Below, in pieces: positions 11,861 through 21,685 of a DNA stretch of 34,561 nt. The number at the start of each line of letters is the position of its first letter. The first letter of the stretch is position 1. The stretch is taken from contig CANENE010000017.1 in the NCBI GenBank assembly GCA_947428835.1, positions 1 to 34,561 on the forward strand. Reading direction: 5' to 3'. The DNA comes from an uncultured bacterium. Its GTDB lineage: Bacteria > Cyanobacteriota > Vampirovibrionia > Gastranaerophilales > Gastranaerophilaceae. Under the pieces are notes generated by a model, which saw only the letters and a list, made by a program, of their open reading frames with translations, did not search any database and was not told where the DNA came from. The translations under genes and the position numbers were made by a program.

Positions 11861-14746
11861 ATGGATAAAATTTTTAACTTGAGTTTTAAGAAGAATGATA
11901 TTGAAAAGCTTCTTTTAAATTTGGATCAAAATCCTTATAGCCAAAAGAACAAAGATTTCAGATACACACTTTCTTTAATATATGAACTTATCGAAGAAGA
12001 ATTTGCCGATACTTTTGACAATAAAAACCAAATCTTAAGACAGACTGAAATATATCTTGATTGTGATGAAAAAAACGCAGATGTCTTTATAACGCCTCCT
12101 TATGGTTTTGATTATTATTTAAAATCAAAAGGCTCCCTATACAGGCTTCGTCCTCAATATAGAGGTGAAGACTATGGCTACAAGATAAATCTTGATATGT
12201 TTTTTGAATATTTTACAGGAGTAGATGAAAACCTTGATTTATCCGATTGCACAGATAGCTACAAATTTTATTTTAATTTATGCCAATTTGTTAAAAAAAC
12301 GGTTGAAAAAATGCATTTTGTTCCTGCCGTTAATTTCAAAAAAGAAAGTTTCAGTGTTTATTGGGAACCGTATTTTAAAAACAAAGATTTCGTAAAAGCT
12401 TATGTGGAAATTGTTGAAAACAGTTTCTTAAACCCCGAAGTTACCAAAAAACTAATCGAAAGATATTTAAATTATCTGATTTTTACGTTTTTACACGTTA
12501 AACACTATCGCTTCAAAGACCTTAAAGCTGCCGATTATCTTGTTAAAAATGCTTCTCAAAAAAGGATGTTTAAAGGTAATGATTTAGCATCAGATATTCA
12601 AGCTTGGTTTGATGAAATGAGTCTTGGAAGCTATGATATTATTCCTATATTTAATATAGAACAATTAAGCGATGAAAAGTTTTTGCTTCGAATTTTGGCT
12701 AAAGATAAAAACAAAAACGAAGTAAAAAATCTTGAAGATTTAAACGATGAAGAAAAGATTTTAATTGAAAAACAGATAAATTGGGCAACAAAATACATAG
12801 AAGATTTGGATGATGTCACTATGGAGCTTGATTTATCGGGCGTTTATAAGATTATTACAAGAATAACTTATTATCTGTCTCAAGCAGGCATGGAAGTTAA
12901 CCTTCCCGAAGGTCTCAATAATGTTATTATTCCACGAGCTTCAATTAATGCTAAAATCAAAGAAAAAAGACTCCAAGACCTTGAGGATTTACTTAATCAC
13001 CCGACAGGCTCCACCATTTCGCTTGATGAAATAATGAGCTTCAATGTTGAAATCGCTCTTGGTGATAATGAAAAAATGTCTGCAGAAGAATTTAAAGAAC
13101 TTGCCAAAAATTCTCAAGGGCTCATTAAATACAAAGATAAATACATCTTAATTGATAAAGAAGAAACGGATAAATTGCTTCAAAAACTTGAAAAGACTCC
13201 AAATCTAAATGTCAACAAAATGCAATTGCTGCACAATGCATTATCCGGCAAAATTGATGATTATGATTTTGACTACGATGAAGCATTTGCGCGTGTTATA
13301 TCTGATTTTACAAAAGTTGAAGATATATCGCTTCCAAAAGATCTTAAAGGAACTTTAAGAGCGTATCAGGAAATTGGTTTCAGATGGCTTTATACAAATA
13401 TTTCAAAAGGTTTTGGCTGCTGTATAGCAGATGATATGGGTCTTGGTAAGACAATTCAGGTTATAAGCCTTATTTTAAAATTAAAAGAAGAAAATAAACT
13501 TAAAAAACCTGTTCTTGTTGTATGTCCTACAACTCTTATGGGTAATTGGAAAAGGGAGTTAAATACATTTTCTCCGACGTTGGATGTTTTAACCTATCAC
13601 GGAGTGAACCGTGAATTTGACACCAAATGCGATGTGCTTCTTACAACCTACGCTATACTTAGAATTGACCTTGAAAAATTCCAAAAAAATAACTGGGATT
13701 TGATTATAATTGATGAAGCTCAAAATATCAAAAACCCATCAACAAGCCAAACGCAGGCAATCAAGGCAATTAAAGCGTCCATGAAAGTTGCAATGACAGG
13801 CACTCCTGTTGAAAATAGACTTTCCGAGCTATGGTCTATATTTGATTTTATAAATAAAGGGTATTTAGGTTCTCTTGTTGATTTTGGCAAAAATTACTCA
13901 ATTCCTATTGAAAAATTCAAAGAATTTACAAGAGCCTCCAAGCTTAAAAAAGCAATCAGCCCGTTTATGCTAAGAAGACTTAAAACAGATAAAACTATTA
14001 TTTCGGATTTACCTGAAAAAGTTGTTCTTGATGATTTCTGCTACCTTACAAAACCGCAGGTTGCTCTGTATGAAAGAATTCTAAAAGAATCAATGGAAAA
14101 TATTTCAAAATCAGAATCAAGGATGAACAGACGCGGTGCCATCTTTAAGCTTATTACAAACCTGAAACAAGTATGCAATCACCCCTATCATTACCTAAAA
14201 CACGGCGATATGAGTGCAAATGCATCGGGTAAAACTCAAAAACTGATTGATATAGTGGGAAATATACTGGATAACGATGAAAAGGTTTTAATTTTTACCC
14301 AATACAAAGAAATGGGTTCAATTCTTGAAAACATCATTGCAGAAGAATTTTCTCTAAATCCTTTATTTTTCCACGGAAGCTTGAATGTTAAACAAAGAGA
14401 AGAAACAATCAAGAGTTTTCAAGAGGATTTAAATAAAAAAATTATGATATTGTCTCTTAAAGCAGGAGGCTTGGGGCTTAACCTTACAAGCGCTTCAAAC
14501 GTTATCCATTACGATTTATGGTGGAATCCTGCCGTAGAAGATCAAGCAACAGATAGAACCTATCGTATCGGACAGGATAAAAATGTTATGATACATAGAT
14601 TTATCACTCTTTCAACTTTTGAAGAAAAGATAGATAAAATCATTAAAGATAAAAGAGAGCTTGCAAATGCTGCCGTATTTGAAGGTGAAAGAACAATTAC
14701 GGAATTAACGGATGATGAAATCTATGAAATTTTCTCGCTTGCTTAA
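11861..14746 (+). CDS. SNF2/Swi2-family DNA-dependent ATPase (helicase-like)
   Basis: 961 residues. The N-terminal ~480 residues are poorly conserved and include a bacterial SNF2-associated region near 330-450 ('YYLSQAGMEVNLPEGL'). The motor follows: Walker A 'DDMGLGKT' at 524-531, 'VVCPTTLMGNW', 'IIDEAQNIKNP' near 615-625, 'MTGTPVENRLSELWSIFDF', then the second lobe with 'LKQVCNHP', 'VLIFTQYKEM', 'FFHGSLN', 'LSLKAGGLGLNLT' and 'RTYRIGQ'. It translocates on double-stranded DNA to remodel protein-DNA complexes, in the manner of RapA/HepA relatives. The stop codon overlaps the end of the convergent gene at 14743 by 4 bp. There is no methylase or nuclease partner next to it, so a defence role is not supported. 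Confidence 0.93.
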   Translation: MDKIFNLSFKKNDIEKLLLNLDQNPYSQKNKDFRYTLSLIYELIEEEFADTFDNKNQILRQTEIYLDCDEKNADVFITPPYGFDYYLKSKGSLYRLRPQYRGEDYGYKINLDMFFEYFTGVDENLDLSDCTDSYKFYFNLCQFVKKTVEKMHFVPAVNFKKESFSVYWEPYFKNKDFVKAYVEIVENSFLNPEVTKKLIERYLNYLIFTFLHVKHYRFKDLKAADYLVKNASQKRMFKGNDLASDIQAWFDEMSLGSYDIIPIFNIEQLSDEKFLLRILAKDKNKNEVKNLEDLNDEEKILIEKQINWATKYIEDLDDVTMELDLSGVYKIITRITYYLSQAGMEVNLPEGLNNVIIPRASINAKIKEKRLQDLEDLLNHPTGSTISLDEIMSFNVEIALGDNEKMSAEEFKELAKNSQGLIKYKDKYILIDKEETDKLLQKLEKTPNLNVNKMQLLHNALSGKIDDYDFDYDEAFARVISDFTKVEDISLPKDLKGTLRAYQEIGFRWLYTNISKGFGCCIADDMGLGKTIQVISLILKLKEENKLKKPVLVVCPTTLMGNWKRELNTFSPTLDVLTYHGVNREFDTKCDVLLTTYAILRIDLEKFQKNNWDLIIIDEAQNIKNPSTSQTQAIKAIKASMKVAMTGTPVENRLSELWSIFDFINKGYLGSLVDFGKNYSIPIEKFKEFTRASKLKKAISPFMLRRLKTDKTIISDLPEKVVLDDFCYLTKPQVALYERILKESMENISKSESRMNRRGAIFKLITNLKQVCNHPYHYLKHGDMSANASGKTQKLIDIVGNILDNDEKVLIFTQYKEMGSILENIIAEEFSLNPLFFHGSLNVKQREETIKSFQEDLNKKIMILSLKAGGLGLNLTSASNVIHYDLWWNPAVEDQATDRTYRIGQDKNVMIHRFITLSTFEEKIDKIIKDKRELANAAVFEGERTITELTDDEIYEIFSLA

Positions 14747-16593
14747 AGCTCAAAAGATTTTATAAATTCTAAAGCCGTGTCAAGGAAGCTTTCATCAGAA
14801 TATTTTTTCGCTTCAAGAATACCTGCAAGTAAATTTTCTTTCATTTTATCAAATTCCGCCTTTTCTTCAGGTGACATTTTTGCTGCCATATCTTTTTGGC
14901 TTTCATATATAATTGTTGCAGGCGCTTTTTCTTTTAATTGACCACATATAAAAAGACCTTTATCTTTGTGAATTCCAACACAAGAACCTTGGTGTTTGGA
15001 TGTTTGGAATTTGTTAGGGAAAATATACAGTTGTTGGTCCGGTTCATAATTGTAACTAAATCCATTGTCGTGACGACTATATAATTTGATTGTTGAGGGG
15101 TTTCTTGAAAATTCTGCTTTTTGATTATCTACAATATCTTCTATGCTGCTTAGAATTTTGATGCCTTCTACTATCGTCCGCCCGGAACCGTTATTAGTGA
15201 TTACTTCATATTCGTCAGAATTTGTGTTAAAACTAAGTCTGTTTCTATCCTTTTCAAATATTGTGACATCATTTCCATTGTTATAGAATCGAATTTCGGC
15301 AATTTGTTTTTCCTTTTCAAACGATTTTCTTTCGGTTATGCTTAACTTTGTTTGTTTGCCATTATTAAATATATATTCAATTCCGGTTATTGTGCCATCT
15401 TGATTTGTTTTATCAACCGTCATATAACCTGTATACATCTTACCATCTTTGTGTTTTGCAATGCCGTCTTCAACAATTACATCATGGTATATGTGCAAAT
15501 TTCCATCAAAAAATTCAATTTTATCGGGTACTTTAATATGAACTGCATCCGATATATTATCTGAGCAGGATGCAACTTCTTTGGCTTTTTGGGCTGAATT
15601 ATCAATTTTGGCTGCCTGCTCAACAATATCAGCTTTAGGCTGCGGCTGCAAAGCTTCAATATCTTTAAATTTAATATCTTCAACAGGTGTTTTTAAGAAA
15701 TAATTCGGGTCATTTTGGGGAATTTCGGCAGAGACTGTTTTTGTAACATATCCGCTGTCTTTGTATTCTGTAATTTCATATTTTAAAAGATTTTCGTCTT
15801 TTAGAATAATTTTTTTGTCATCTAAATATGCATATTCCAAAATTCCATTGTTGTTATATCCGATTTCTTGACCATTTCTGTTTTCAAGATAACAAAAATT
15901 GTTACCGTCTTTTATTTGGATTTTATCGATATTGCGTTTTGATTTTCCGTTTTCATCAAAATATTGAATGGAGACTATTTCGCCTGATGAATTTTTTACA
16001 ATTTGCCCTTCTTTTCTTGAAAGTGTTTGTCCTGTAGGGCTTAGTTCTTCGGGTATGTTTTCAAATTTTTTGCACACAACATCATCTACCGCAGATTCAT
16101 TGATATAACCGTTTTCAAACCTGATTGTAACATCGTGTCCATTTTTGCTTGTAGTATCCATAATGCCCGTGAATCCGCTTCCATCTTCAAGTTTGGCAAA
16201 GCCTTTTTCAACAGTTACGCCTTCAATCGCTTCCCCTTCTTTATTTGTAAACATAGTAATTTTATTTGCTTCGGGAGCATTTATATTTTCAGTTTTTGAA
16301 GGTGGCTGAATTTGGGTTTTAGATGAGGATTTAAATAAATTGCTTGCAAATTCCTGTAGTTTGTCACCAAGTTTTCCTGATTTTGCAAGAGCATAAAATC
16401 CGCCAAGCGCTGCAATAATTCCTGCAGCAGAAGCGGCTATGATAATTTTTTTATTCTTTTTAACGAATTCATCTTTTGCTTCAGGTGTTTTTGAAGCTGT
16501 GTTTGTTTGACTGTTATTATTTGAAATTGCGGGCTTTGAAACTACAAACTGATTAAAAACAGTTGGTTTTGATAAATCCGAAAAATTCTCCAT
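14743..16593 (-). CDS. Membrane-anchored protein with duplicated beta-rich module, unknown function
   Basis: 616 residues with AAGGA 8 nt before the ATG. A disordered Ser/Asn/Thr-rich N-terminus (1-45) precedes one transmembrane helix (about 49-70, 'IIIAASAAGIIAALGGFYAL') and a basic 'AKSGKLGDKL'. The long remainder is rich in Asn, Gly, Asp and aromatic residues. Two copies of a module of the form 'V-V-x-G-A-K-x-x-D-G-x-x-x-T-G-x-M' followed by an 'F-N-G' strand lie near residues 120-165 and 365-410, recalling MORN or toxin-antidote-like beta repeats. The C-terminal ~60 residues are helical. The gene is convergent with the SNF2 gene and overlaps it by 4 bp. I do not recognise the family; a lineage-specific envelope protein is likely. 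Confidence 0.78.
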   Translation of the reverse strand: MENFSDLSKPTVFNQFVVSKPAISNNNSQTNTASKTPEAKDEFVKKNKKIIIAASAAGIIAALGGFYALAKSGKLGDKLQEFASNLFKSSSKTQIQPPSKTENINAPEANKITMFTNKEGEAIEGVTVEKGFAKLEDGSGFTGIMDTTSKNGHDVTIRFENGYINESAVDDVVCKKFENIPEELSPTGQTLSRKEGQIVKNSSGEIVSIQYFDENGKSKRNIDKIQIKDGNNFCYLENRNGQEIGYNNNGILEYAYLDDKKIILKDENLLKYEITEYKDSGYVTKTVSAEIPQNDPNYFLKTPVEDIKFKDIEALQPQPKADIVEQAAKIDNSAQKAKEVASCSDNISDAVHIKVPDKIEFFDGNLHIYHDVIVEDGIAKHKDGKMYTGYMTVDKTNQDGTITGIEYIFNNGKQTKLSITERKSFEKEKQIAEIRFYNNGNDVTIFEKDRNRLSFNTNSDEYEVITNNGSGRTIVEGIKILSSIEDIVDNQKAEFSRNPSTIKLYSRHDNGFSYNYEPDQQLYIFPNKFQTSKHQGSCVGIHKDKGLFICGQLKEKAPATIIYESQKDMAAKMSPEEKAEFDKMKENLLAGILEAKKYSDESFLDTALEFIKSFEL

Positions 16594-16651
16594 AAAGAAA
16601 TTCCTTTTAATGCTTATGTAAATATAAAAACATTAAAAGATTAATATTTGC

Positions 16652-17917
16652 TTAAATTATTTCGTATTGTTTCCCTTTTTTAACAATTATTTCAACTGCT
16701 TTATCTAGTTCTTTATATGTTAAATCTTTCATAACGCAAAGTCTCAGGCGGCACTGTTTTCTTCTTACTGCAGGATAAGTTACTATATTTACATAAACAC
16801 CTTCCTGTCTTAGTTCCTGATAGAGCCTGAAAAGCTTATTTTCATCATAAATCATCACAGGTATAATTGCGCTTTGTGAATTTCCTATTTGAAAGCCTGC
16901 CGATGTCAGTTTATTTTTAAGATAGTCTGTTTTTTTAAGAAGTTCTTTTCTTCCGGCTCTGTCTTTTTCAAAAAGATTAAACACTTCGACAAGTCCTCCT
17001 GCAATAGGGGCAGGAAGTGCTGTTGAAAAGAAATAGGTTCTTGCATAAAGTCTTAGGTACTGAACAACTTGTCTGCTGGAGGCGCAATATCCTCCAAGAC
17101 CGCCGGGACCTTTAGAGAGCATTCCGACGTTAAGGTCAATTTTATCTTGAACGCCATAATACTCGCTGCTTCCTCTGCCTGTTTTGCCTACAATTCCAAT
17201 ACCGTGGGCATCATCTACCATAACTTTGCAATTATATTTTTGAGCAAGTTCAACTATTTTATCAAGCCTTGCAATGTCGCCGTCCATTGAAAAAACGCCA
17301 TCTGTAATAATTAATCTGCCTTTGATGTTATCAGGAATTCTATCAAGTATTTTTTCCAGTTGCGCCATATTTTGATGAGGATATACTTTGATTTTAGCTC
17401 TTGATAGCTCGCACCCGTCAAAAATTGATGCGTGGTTGGCGCTATCGTTGATTATAATATCTTCGTTATTGCAAAGTGCTGTGATAACTCCAATGTTTGC
17501 GCCATAGCCTGATGGGAAAACAATGGCATCTTCTGTACCATAGAATTTTGCAATTTTTTGCTCAAGTTCTTTATGAATATCGCAAATGCCTGCATAATTT
17601 GAAACAGCGCCCATTCCAATTCCAAATTTTTCAAGAGCTTTTTTTGAAGCTTTGACGACTCTTTTATTGTTTGCAATATTGAGATAAGAATTGCTTCCAA
17701 GCATAATGACGTCATGGATTTTGCCATCCTTTTCTTTGATTTTTATGCTGCCATTTAATTTATTTAAGCTTACCATTCCAAGAGCTTCAGAACCTGTAAG
17801 AACCCCGCTTTTTAAGATGTTATCAAGTCTTTCGACTTTGCCAAAAAGGTCTTGTTCATCTTCTTGTGTGTGGATATAACTTTCAAACTTGGTATTAATA
17901 GTGTCTTTTGTAAGCAA
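16652..17917 (-). CDS. bioF: Alpha-oxoamine synthase, probably 8-amino-7-oxononanoate synthase
   Basis: 421 residues from a TTG start with GGAG 7 nt upstream. It is a fold-type I PLP enzyme of the BioF/Kbl/serine palmitoyltransferase family, which condenses an amino acid with an acyl-CoA. Motifs: 'GSNSYLNIANN' near 74-84, 'NHASIFDG' (H162), 'DGVFSMDGD' near 206, 'DDAHGIG' (D235, H238) and the PLP lysine in 'LSKGPGGLGG' (K269). About 40 extra N-terminal residues precede the core. Odd points: the usual G-x-R-x-x-x-G loop reads 'GAVSNYAG', without the arginine, and the C-terminal motif is 'RLRLCVMKDLTYKEL'. BioF is preferred because bioA is in the window, but Kbl or a sphingolipid-type synthase cannot be excluded. 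Confidence 0.7.
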   Translation of the reverse strand: MLTKDTINTKFESYIHTQEDEQDLFGKVERLDNILKSGVLTGSEALGMVSLNKLNGSIKIKEKDGKIHDVIMLGSNSYLNIANNKRVVKASKKALEKFGIGMGAVSNYAGICDIHKELEQKIAKFYGTEDAIVFPSGYGANIGVITALCNNEDIIINDSANHASIFDGCELSRAKIKVYPHQNMAQLEKILDRIPDNIKGRLIITDGVFSMDGDIARLDKIVELAQKYNCKVMVDDAHGIGIVGKTGRGSSEYYGVQDKIDLNVGMLSKGPGGLGGYCASSRQVVQYLRLYARTYFFSTALPAPIAGGLVEVFNLFEKDRAGRKELLKKTDYLKNKLTSAGFQIGNSQSAIIPVMIYDENKLFRLYQELRQEGVYVNIVTYPAVRRKQCRLRLCVMKDLTYKELDKAVEIIVKKGKQYEII

Positions 17918-18027
17918 TTTTAGTCTCCGAAATAATTTATTGTAACAAACAATCTTTAAAAATTATTTAAAAAAAATCACCGTATGCCAATTAGACAATA
18001 AGCTAGTCTTGTGTTAGCATAAAGGAT

Positions 18028-19299
18028 ATGGAAAGAATTTATAAAATATTTTTTAAAATTTATTCAAAATTAGACCCGATTGTGTTAGAAATTATTATCC
18101 CCATAATTGATTTATTTAGGAAATTTAAAAATAAACCACCTATTCCAAAGAAAGAAAAGCTCGCTAAAATTGATTATCCATTTTTAGGTTCTAAAGTCAT
18201 AATGCTTCATGGCGTGAGTGTCGGAGAAGTTATGTCATTAGAAAATTTGATCAAAAAAATAAAAGAAAATTTTGCCGATTATAAGCTTGTAATTACAACA
18301 GGAACTGTAACAGGGCAAGAGCTTGCTCATAAAAAATATGATAGTATCGCTGATTTTATTACATATTTTCCGCTTGATGCTTATAAAGCTGTTGAAAAAT
18401 TCTTAGATAAAATTAACCCAAGTGTAATTTTGATAGCTGAAACCGAGCTTTGGCCAAATTTTGTATATTGTGCAAAACAAAAAAATATCCCGACATACAT
18501 TATAAATGGAAGAATTTCAGACAAATCTTATCCAAGCTATCTTAAAATCAAAGGGTTTTTGAAAATTGTTTTAAATTGCTTTAGTGGTATATTTTGCCAA
18601 AGTGATATTGATAGAGAAAGATTTATTTCTCTTGGAGCGGATAAAAATATAGTTGAGGTTATGAAAAACCTAAAATTTGAAATAGAAAAGAAACAAGCAG
18701 ACATATCATTTGGGGATATTTCAAAATATAAAATAATGATTGCAGGCTCAACTCATAGAGGTGAAGAAGAAATTGCCTTAGAAACATATAACAAGTTAAA
18801 AAAAGAAATTGAAAATTTAAAATTAATTATTGCCCCAAGACACCTTACAAGATTAGATGAAGTTGTTGAAATTTTAAAAGGTTCAAATTTCGGGTACAGA
18901 AGCAAAAACGATGTTTTTGAAGATAAGGACATAATCATCCTTGATACACTTGGAGAGCTTGCAAAAGTATATTCATTTGTTGATATTGCTTATATTGCAG
19001 GAAGCTTTGACAAATCAAAAACAGGAGGGCACAATCCTCTTGAAGCTGCAATTTATTCAAAACCCACTGTTTCAGGTCCTTGTATCAAAAACTTTAGAGA
19101 TATTTATGCAATTTTAACCAGAGCGGGCGCTTCCTTTGTAGTTAAAAATAAGCAGGAATTTCTTGAAATATCAAAAAAACTCTTATCGGATGAAAATTTC
19201 TATGATGAAACCTGCTCAAACTGTTTGGCTTGTTTGAATAACCAAAAAGGCGCGCTTGATTTTGTAATCAATAGACTTAATGAATGTTTAAAGCCTTAG
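18028..19299 (+). CDS. waaA: 3-deoxy-D-manno-octulosonic acid (Kdo) transferase
   Basis: 423 residues, the usual WaaA/KdtA length. It transfers Kdo from CMP-Kdo to the lipid A precursor at the inner face of the inner membrane; its presence implies lipopolysaccharide and an outer membrane. Motifs: an N-terminal hydrophobic anchor (about 5-30), 'HGVSVGEV' with the catalytic glutamate E67, 'TTGTVTGQELA' near 90-101, 'AETELWPN', 'MIAGSTHRGEEE', 'APRHLTRLDEV' and 'GGHNPLEAA' near 337-345. AAAGGAT lies very close to the ATG (1-2 nt spacing), which is unusually tight, so a slightly different start is possible. It is divergent from the bioF-like gene and convergent (1 nt apart) with the gene at 19301. 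Confidence 0.95.
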   Translation: MERIYKIFFKIYSKLDPIVLEIIIPIIDLFRKFKNKPPIPKKEKLAKIDYPFLGSKVIMLHGVSVGEVMSLENLIKKIKENFADYKLVITTGTVTGQELAHKKYDSIADFITYFPLDAYKAVEKFLDKINPSVILIAETELWPNFVYCAKQKNIPTYIINGRISDKSYPSYLKIKGFLKIVLNCFSGIFCQSDIDRERFISLGADKNIVEVMKNLKFEIEKKQADISFGDISKYKIMIAGSTHRGEEEIALETYNKLKKEIENLKLIIAPRHLTRLDEVVEILKGSNFGYRSKNDVFEDKDIIILDTLGELAKVYSFVDIAYIAGSFDKSKTGGHNPLEAAIYSKPTVSGPCIKNFRDIYAILTRAGASFVVKNKQEFLEISKKLLSDENFYDETCSNCLACLNNQKGALDFVINRLNECLKP

Positions 19300-19300
19300 T

Positions 19301-21640
19301 TTACATATATTGTTCGGCTCTGGCCAATACCTTATCCGCTTTTGCCATTGCTTCATTGATTTGCTGCGTTTGAGTGTCCGTATAATTGCTATCTTTTGCG
19401 ACAAAATCGCTTGATGGAATATATGTTACATTATCTATGTTTTTTGTTTCGTTTTTAACTTCTTCTGTTTTATTTTCTATAGTTGCCGCATTTTCATTTT
19501 GTGTTTTTTGTAAATCAATAGCATTTGTATTTGTGCCTGCATTATTATTTAACAAAGGTGCAGCTGCGGCTGGGTTTTGATTTAAATTTGGATTTAAATT
19601 GCGGTTTGTGCCTCTATTTAAAATTGCAGAATTAGCGGGACTCAAGCCGTTTTTTGAAATATTTGTTGCAATAGGATTTTCATCAATTGGTTTGCCATCT
19701 AAATAATCAATTAAAAGCTTTGGATTTTTTTGCATTTGAGCAAGTAACTGCGGTTTATTTTGCAGTGCTTCAATAGCTTGAGGATTGCTGTTTATTTTTT
19801 CAATAAATTCGCCTTGAGTTATACCAAGCTCCGGTATAATTGTATTTTTCTGTGTTTCTATTTGAGCTTGTCTTTCGGCTTCTGCCGGATCATACGGTTT
19901 TCCAAATATTTTATGGGTAAGCTTTTGGATTGGTTTTCTAAACATATTGCTGAATGTAACCATAATCAGGACAAATCTCATAACGCCGCCGACTTTTCCT
20001 CCAATCCAGCCCAATTTGCCTTTTGGAGATGTTATTGTGCTATCTGCTGCGATTTTATCAAGACCCATATTAAAGAATTTACCAACCGGTTTTAATATTT
20101 TTGTAAAGATGCTTTCTCCTTTAAGATTAGCTAAAGTTGCAAGGCCGTATGTTGCTTTAAATGCCAAAGGAGTCGCCAATACAAATCCGCCCATTGTTGT
20201 GATAAAGTCATCTGCTACAGTTGAGACTTTTTGTTCTTTTGGTGCATCTTGGACGTTATTGAATAAATTCAGCATTTGATAACATAAGAAGAAACCCATT
20301 CCTGATTTATCATTATAGAAGTTTGAAACAGATTCAGCCGGTGCTCCGATTAAATTTTGAATGAATTTAGCAGGAAGAGTTTGTGCCATATTTCCTTTTA
20401 CGACATTGTATTTAATCATAGAATCGCCAAAATTACCAAGACAAATTGGTTTATATTTATTTGGAGCGATTTTCTTACCTATGCTATTTACTATATTTGT
20501 AGGCCACCAATCGGAAATAAGCCTCATCGGGCTAAATCCGCTATCTTTCATTACAATATCGTTGAATTCTGTGAAATCAAAATCAACGCCATTAATCTTG
20601 CCTTTGCCTTTTTTCATGGTTTCTAAGACATTGTACAATCCTTTTTTATCGCCTTTGGCGATACCAAAGTTTTCTGCAATGCCATCAGTTAGCATACTGC
20701 ACAATTCAATATTTGTTCTTTTGCCCTTAGCTAAAGGTTTGCCGCCTTCTGCAAAACCAAGAATTTCTTTGGCAAGATCTGTAGAATTTTTGCTGCCTAC
20801 AAGATTTTCAAGAACTTTAGCAACATCATCAATAGATTTATCTTGAAGAGTACTTTTGCACGATGAAACTTCTGCCAAAATATTTTTACATATTTCAGTT
20901 GCCTTTGCTTCGTCGAAACTGCCTTTTTGAATTTCTTTTATAAGCTTATTTGTCTTTCCTTTTAGTGCAAGAGTACTGATTTCTTCAATAGCTTCATCGC
21001 TAAAACCGCTCAAATTACCTATAGTTTTTAAGGTTTTTGCAGTTTCCTGCTGAACTTTTTTATTATCTACAAGCAGCCCTTTCTTTTTGAATACTTTATC
21101 TAAAATATCTAAAGGAGTCATAGCGTGAATACCAAGAAGACCGTTACCGTAGCCTCTTGCCGCGTCGCATTTTTGTTTTGCGTGTCTGTTTTTAAAAGTA
21201 TCAACTATATCGTTATATGTTTTTGAATGATCCGATAAAAATCCTGCAAGACCTTTTTTGGCATTTTTCATTGTATCGCCGATTTGTGTATACCATTTAC
21301 TATTAAGAAGAACATCATCTACTTTTAGACCCAATTTAGTCATAAAATTGGTTGATTTATTACCTAAAACAGCAAAACCAATAGTAGTTGCCAAAACCAA
21401 ACCAAGCGAAGTAAAGAATTTTTTAATATTATTTTTAGGAACGGCATTTTTTGCAGCTTTAACAAGTCCTACGTTTTGAATATCTTCTTTAACATTTTCT
21501 TGGGTTTTTTGGCTGAATTGTGCTGTATCTTGTTTTAATTTTTCTTTGTCTATTGCGCCAAAATTTTCCTGTGACCCCATTCTATGCTGCAGTTCAGGAC
21601 TTTGAATATATGTATTATTTGAATTAAAATTAACTCCCAT
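19301..21640 (-). CDS. Large lineage-specific protein with NF motifs and hydrophobic segments
   Basis: 779 residues; no ribosome site is visible before the ATG. The N-terminus has two short 'NF' words ('GVNFNSN' at 2-8, 'ENFGAI' at 25-30), then a charged helix and a hydrophobic segment near 75-93 ('FFTSLGLVLATTIGFAVLG'). A helical, Lys-rich middle (100-430) lacks known motifs. Further hydrophobic stretches lie near 490-520 and 565-580, so it is probably membrane-associated. The last ~170 residues are low-complexity, Asn/Gln/Ala-rich and likely disordered, with a short terminal helix. Proteins of this style (NF-rich N-terminus, one or more GxxxG-like hydrophobic helices, disordered tail) seem typical of gut Melainabacteria. 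No function can be assigned. Confidence 0.78.
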   Translation of the reverse strand: MGVNFNSNNTYIQSPELQHRMGSQENFGAIDKEKLKQDTAQFSQKTQENVKEDIQNVGLVKAAKNAVPKNNIKKFFTSLGLVLATTIGFAVLGNKSTNFMTKLGLKVDDVLLNSKWYTQIGDTMKNAKKGLAGFLSDHSKTYNDIVDTFKNRHAKQKCDAARGYGNGLLGIHAMTPLDILDKVFKKKGLLVDNKKVQQETAKTLKTIGNLSGFSDEAIEEISTLALKGKTNKLIKEIQKGSFDEAKATEICKNILAEVSSCKSTLQDKSIDDVAKVLENLVGSKNSTDLAKEILGFAEGGKPLAKGKRTNIELCSMLTDGIAENFGIAKGDKKGLYNVLETMKKGKGKINGVDFDFTEFNDIVMKDSGFSPMRLISDWWPTNIVNSIGKKIAPNKYKPICLGNFGDSMIKYNVVKGNMAQTLPAKFIQNLIGAPAESVSNFYNDKSGMGFFLCYQMLNLFNNVQDAPKEQKVSTVADDFITTMGGFVLATPLAFKATYGLATLANLKGESIFTKILKPVGKFFNMGLDKIAADSTITSPKGKLGWIGGKVGGVMRFVLIMVTFSNMFRKPIQKLTHKIFGKPYDPAEAERQAQIETQKNTIIPELGITQGEFIEKINSNPQAIEALQNKPQLLAQMQKNPKLLIDYLDGKPIDENPIATNISKNGLSPANSAILNRGTNRNLNPNLNQNPAAAAPLLNNNAGTNTNAIDLQKTQNENAATIENKTEEVKNETKNIDNVTYIPSSDFVAKDSNYTDTQTQQINEAMAKADKVLARAEQYM

Positions 21641-21685
21641 AACATAATAAAGTATTTTTGGTTAAAAAAATTGCCAAAAATCATG

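Noticed and set aside
11861-14746. SNF2 ATPase as part of a defence island
   Set aside because: Its neighbours are bioA and a membrane-anchored unknown; no methylase, nuclease or phospholipase partner is adjacent.
20361-20846. 161-codon plus-strand frame inside the large unknown gene
   Set aside because: It lies wholly within the better supported minus-strand gene 19301-21640 and has no ribosome site or known motif.
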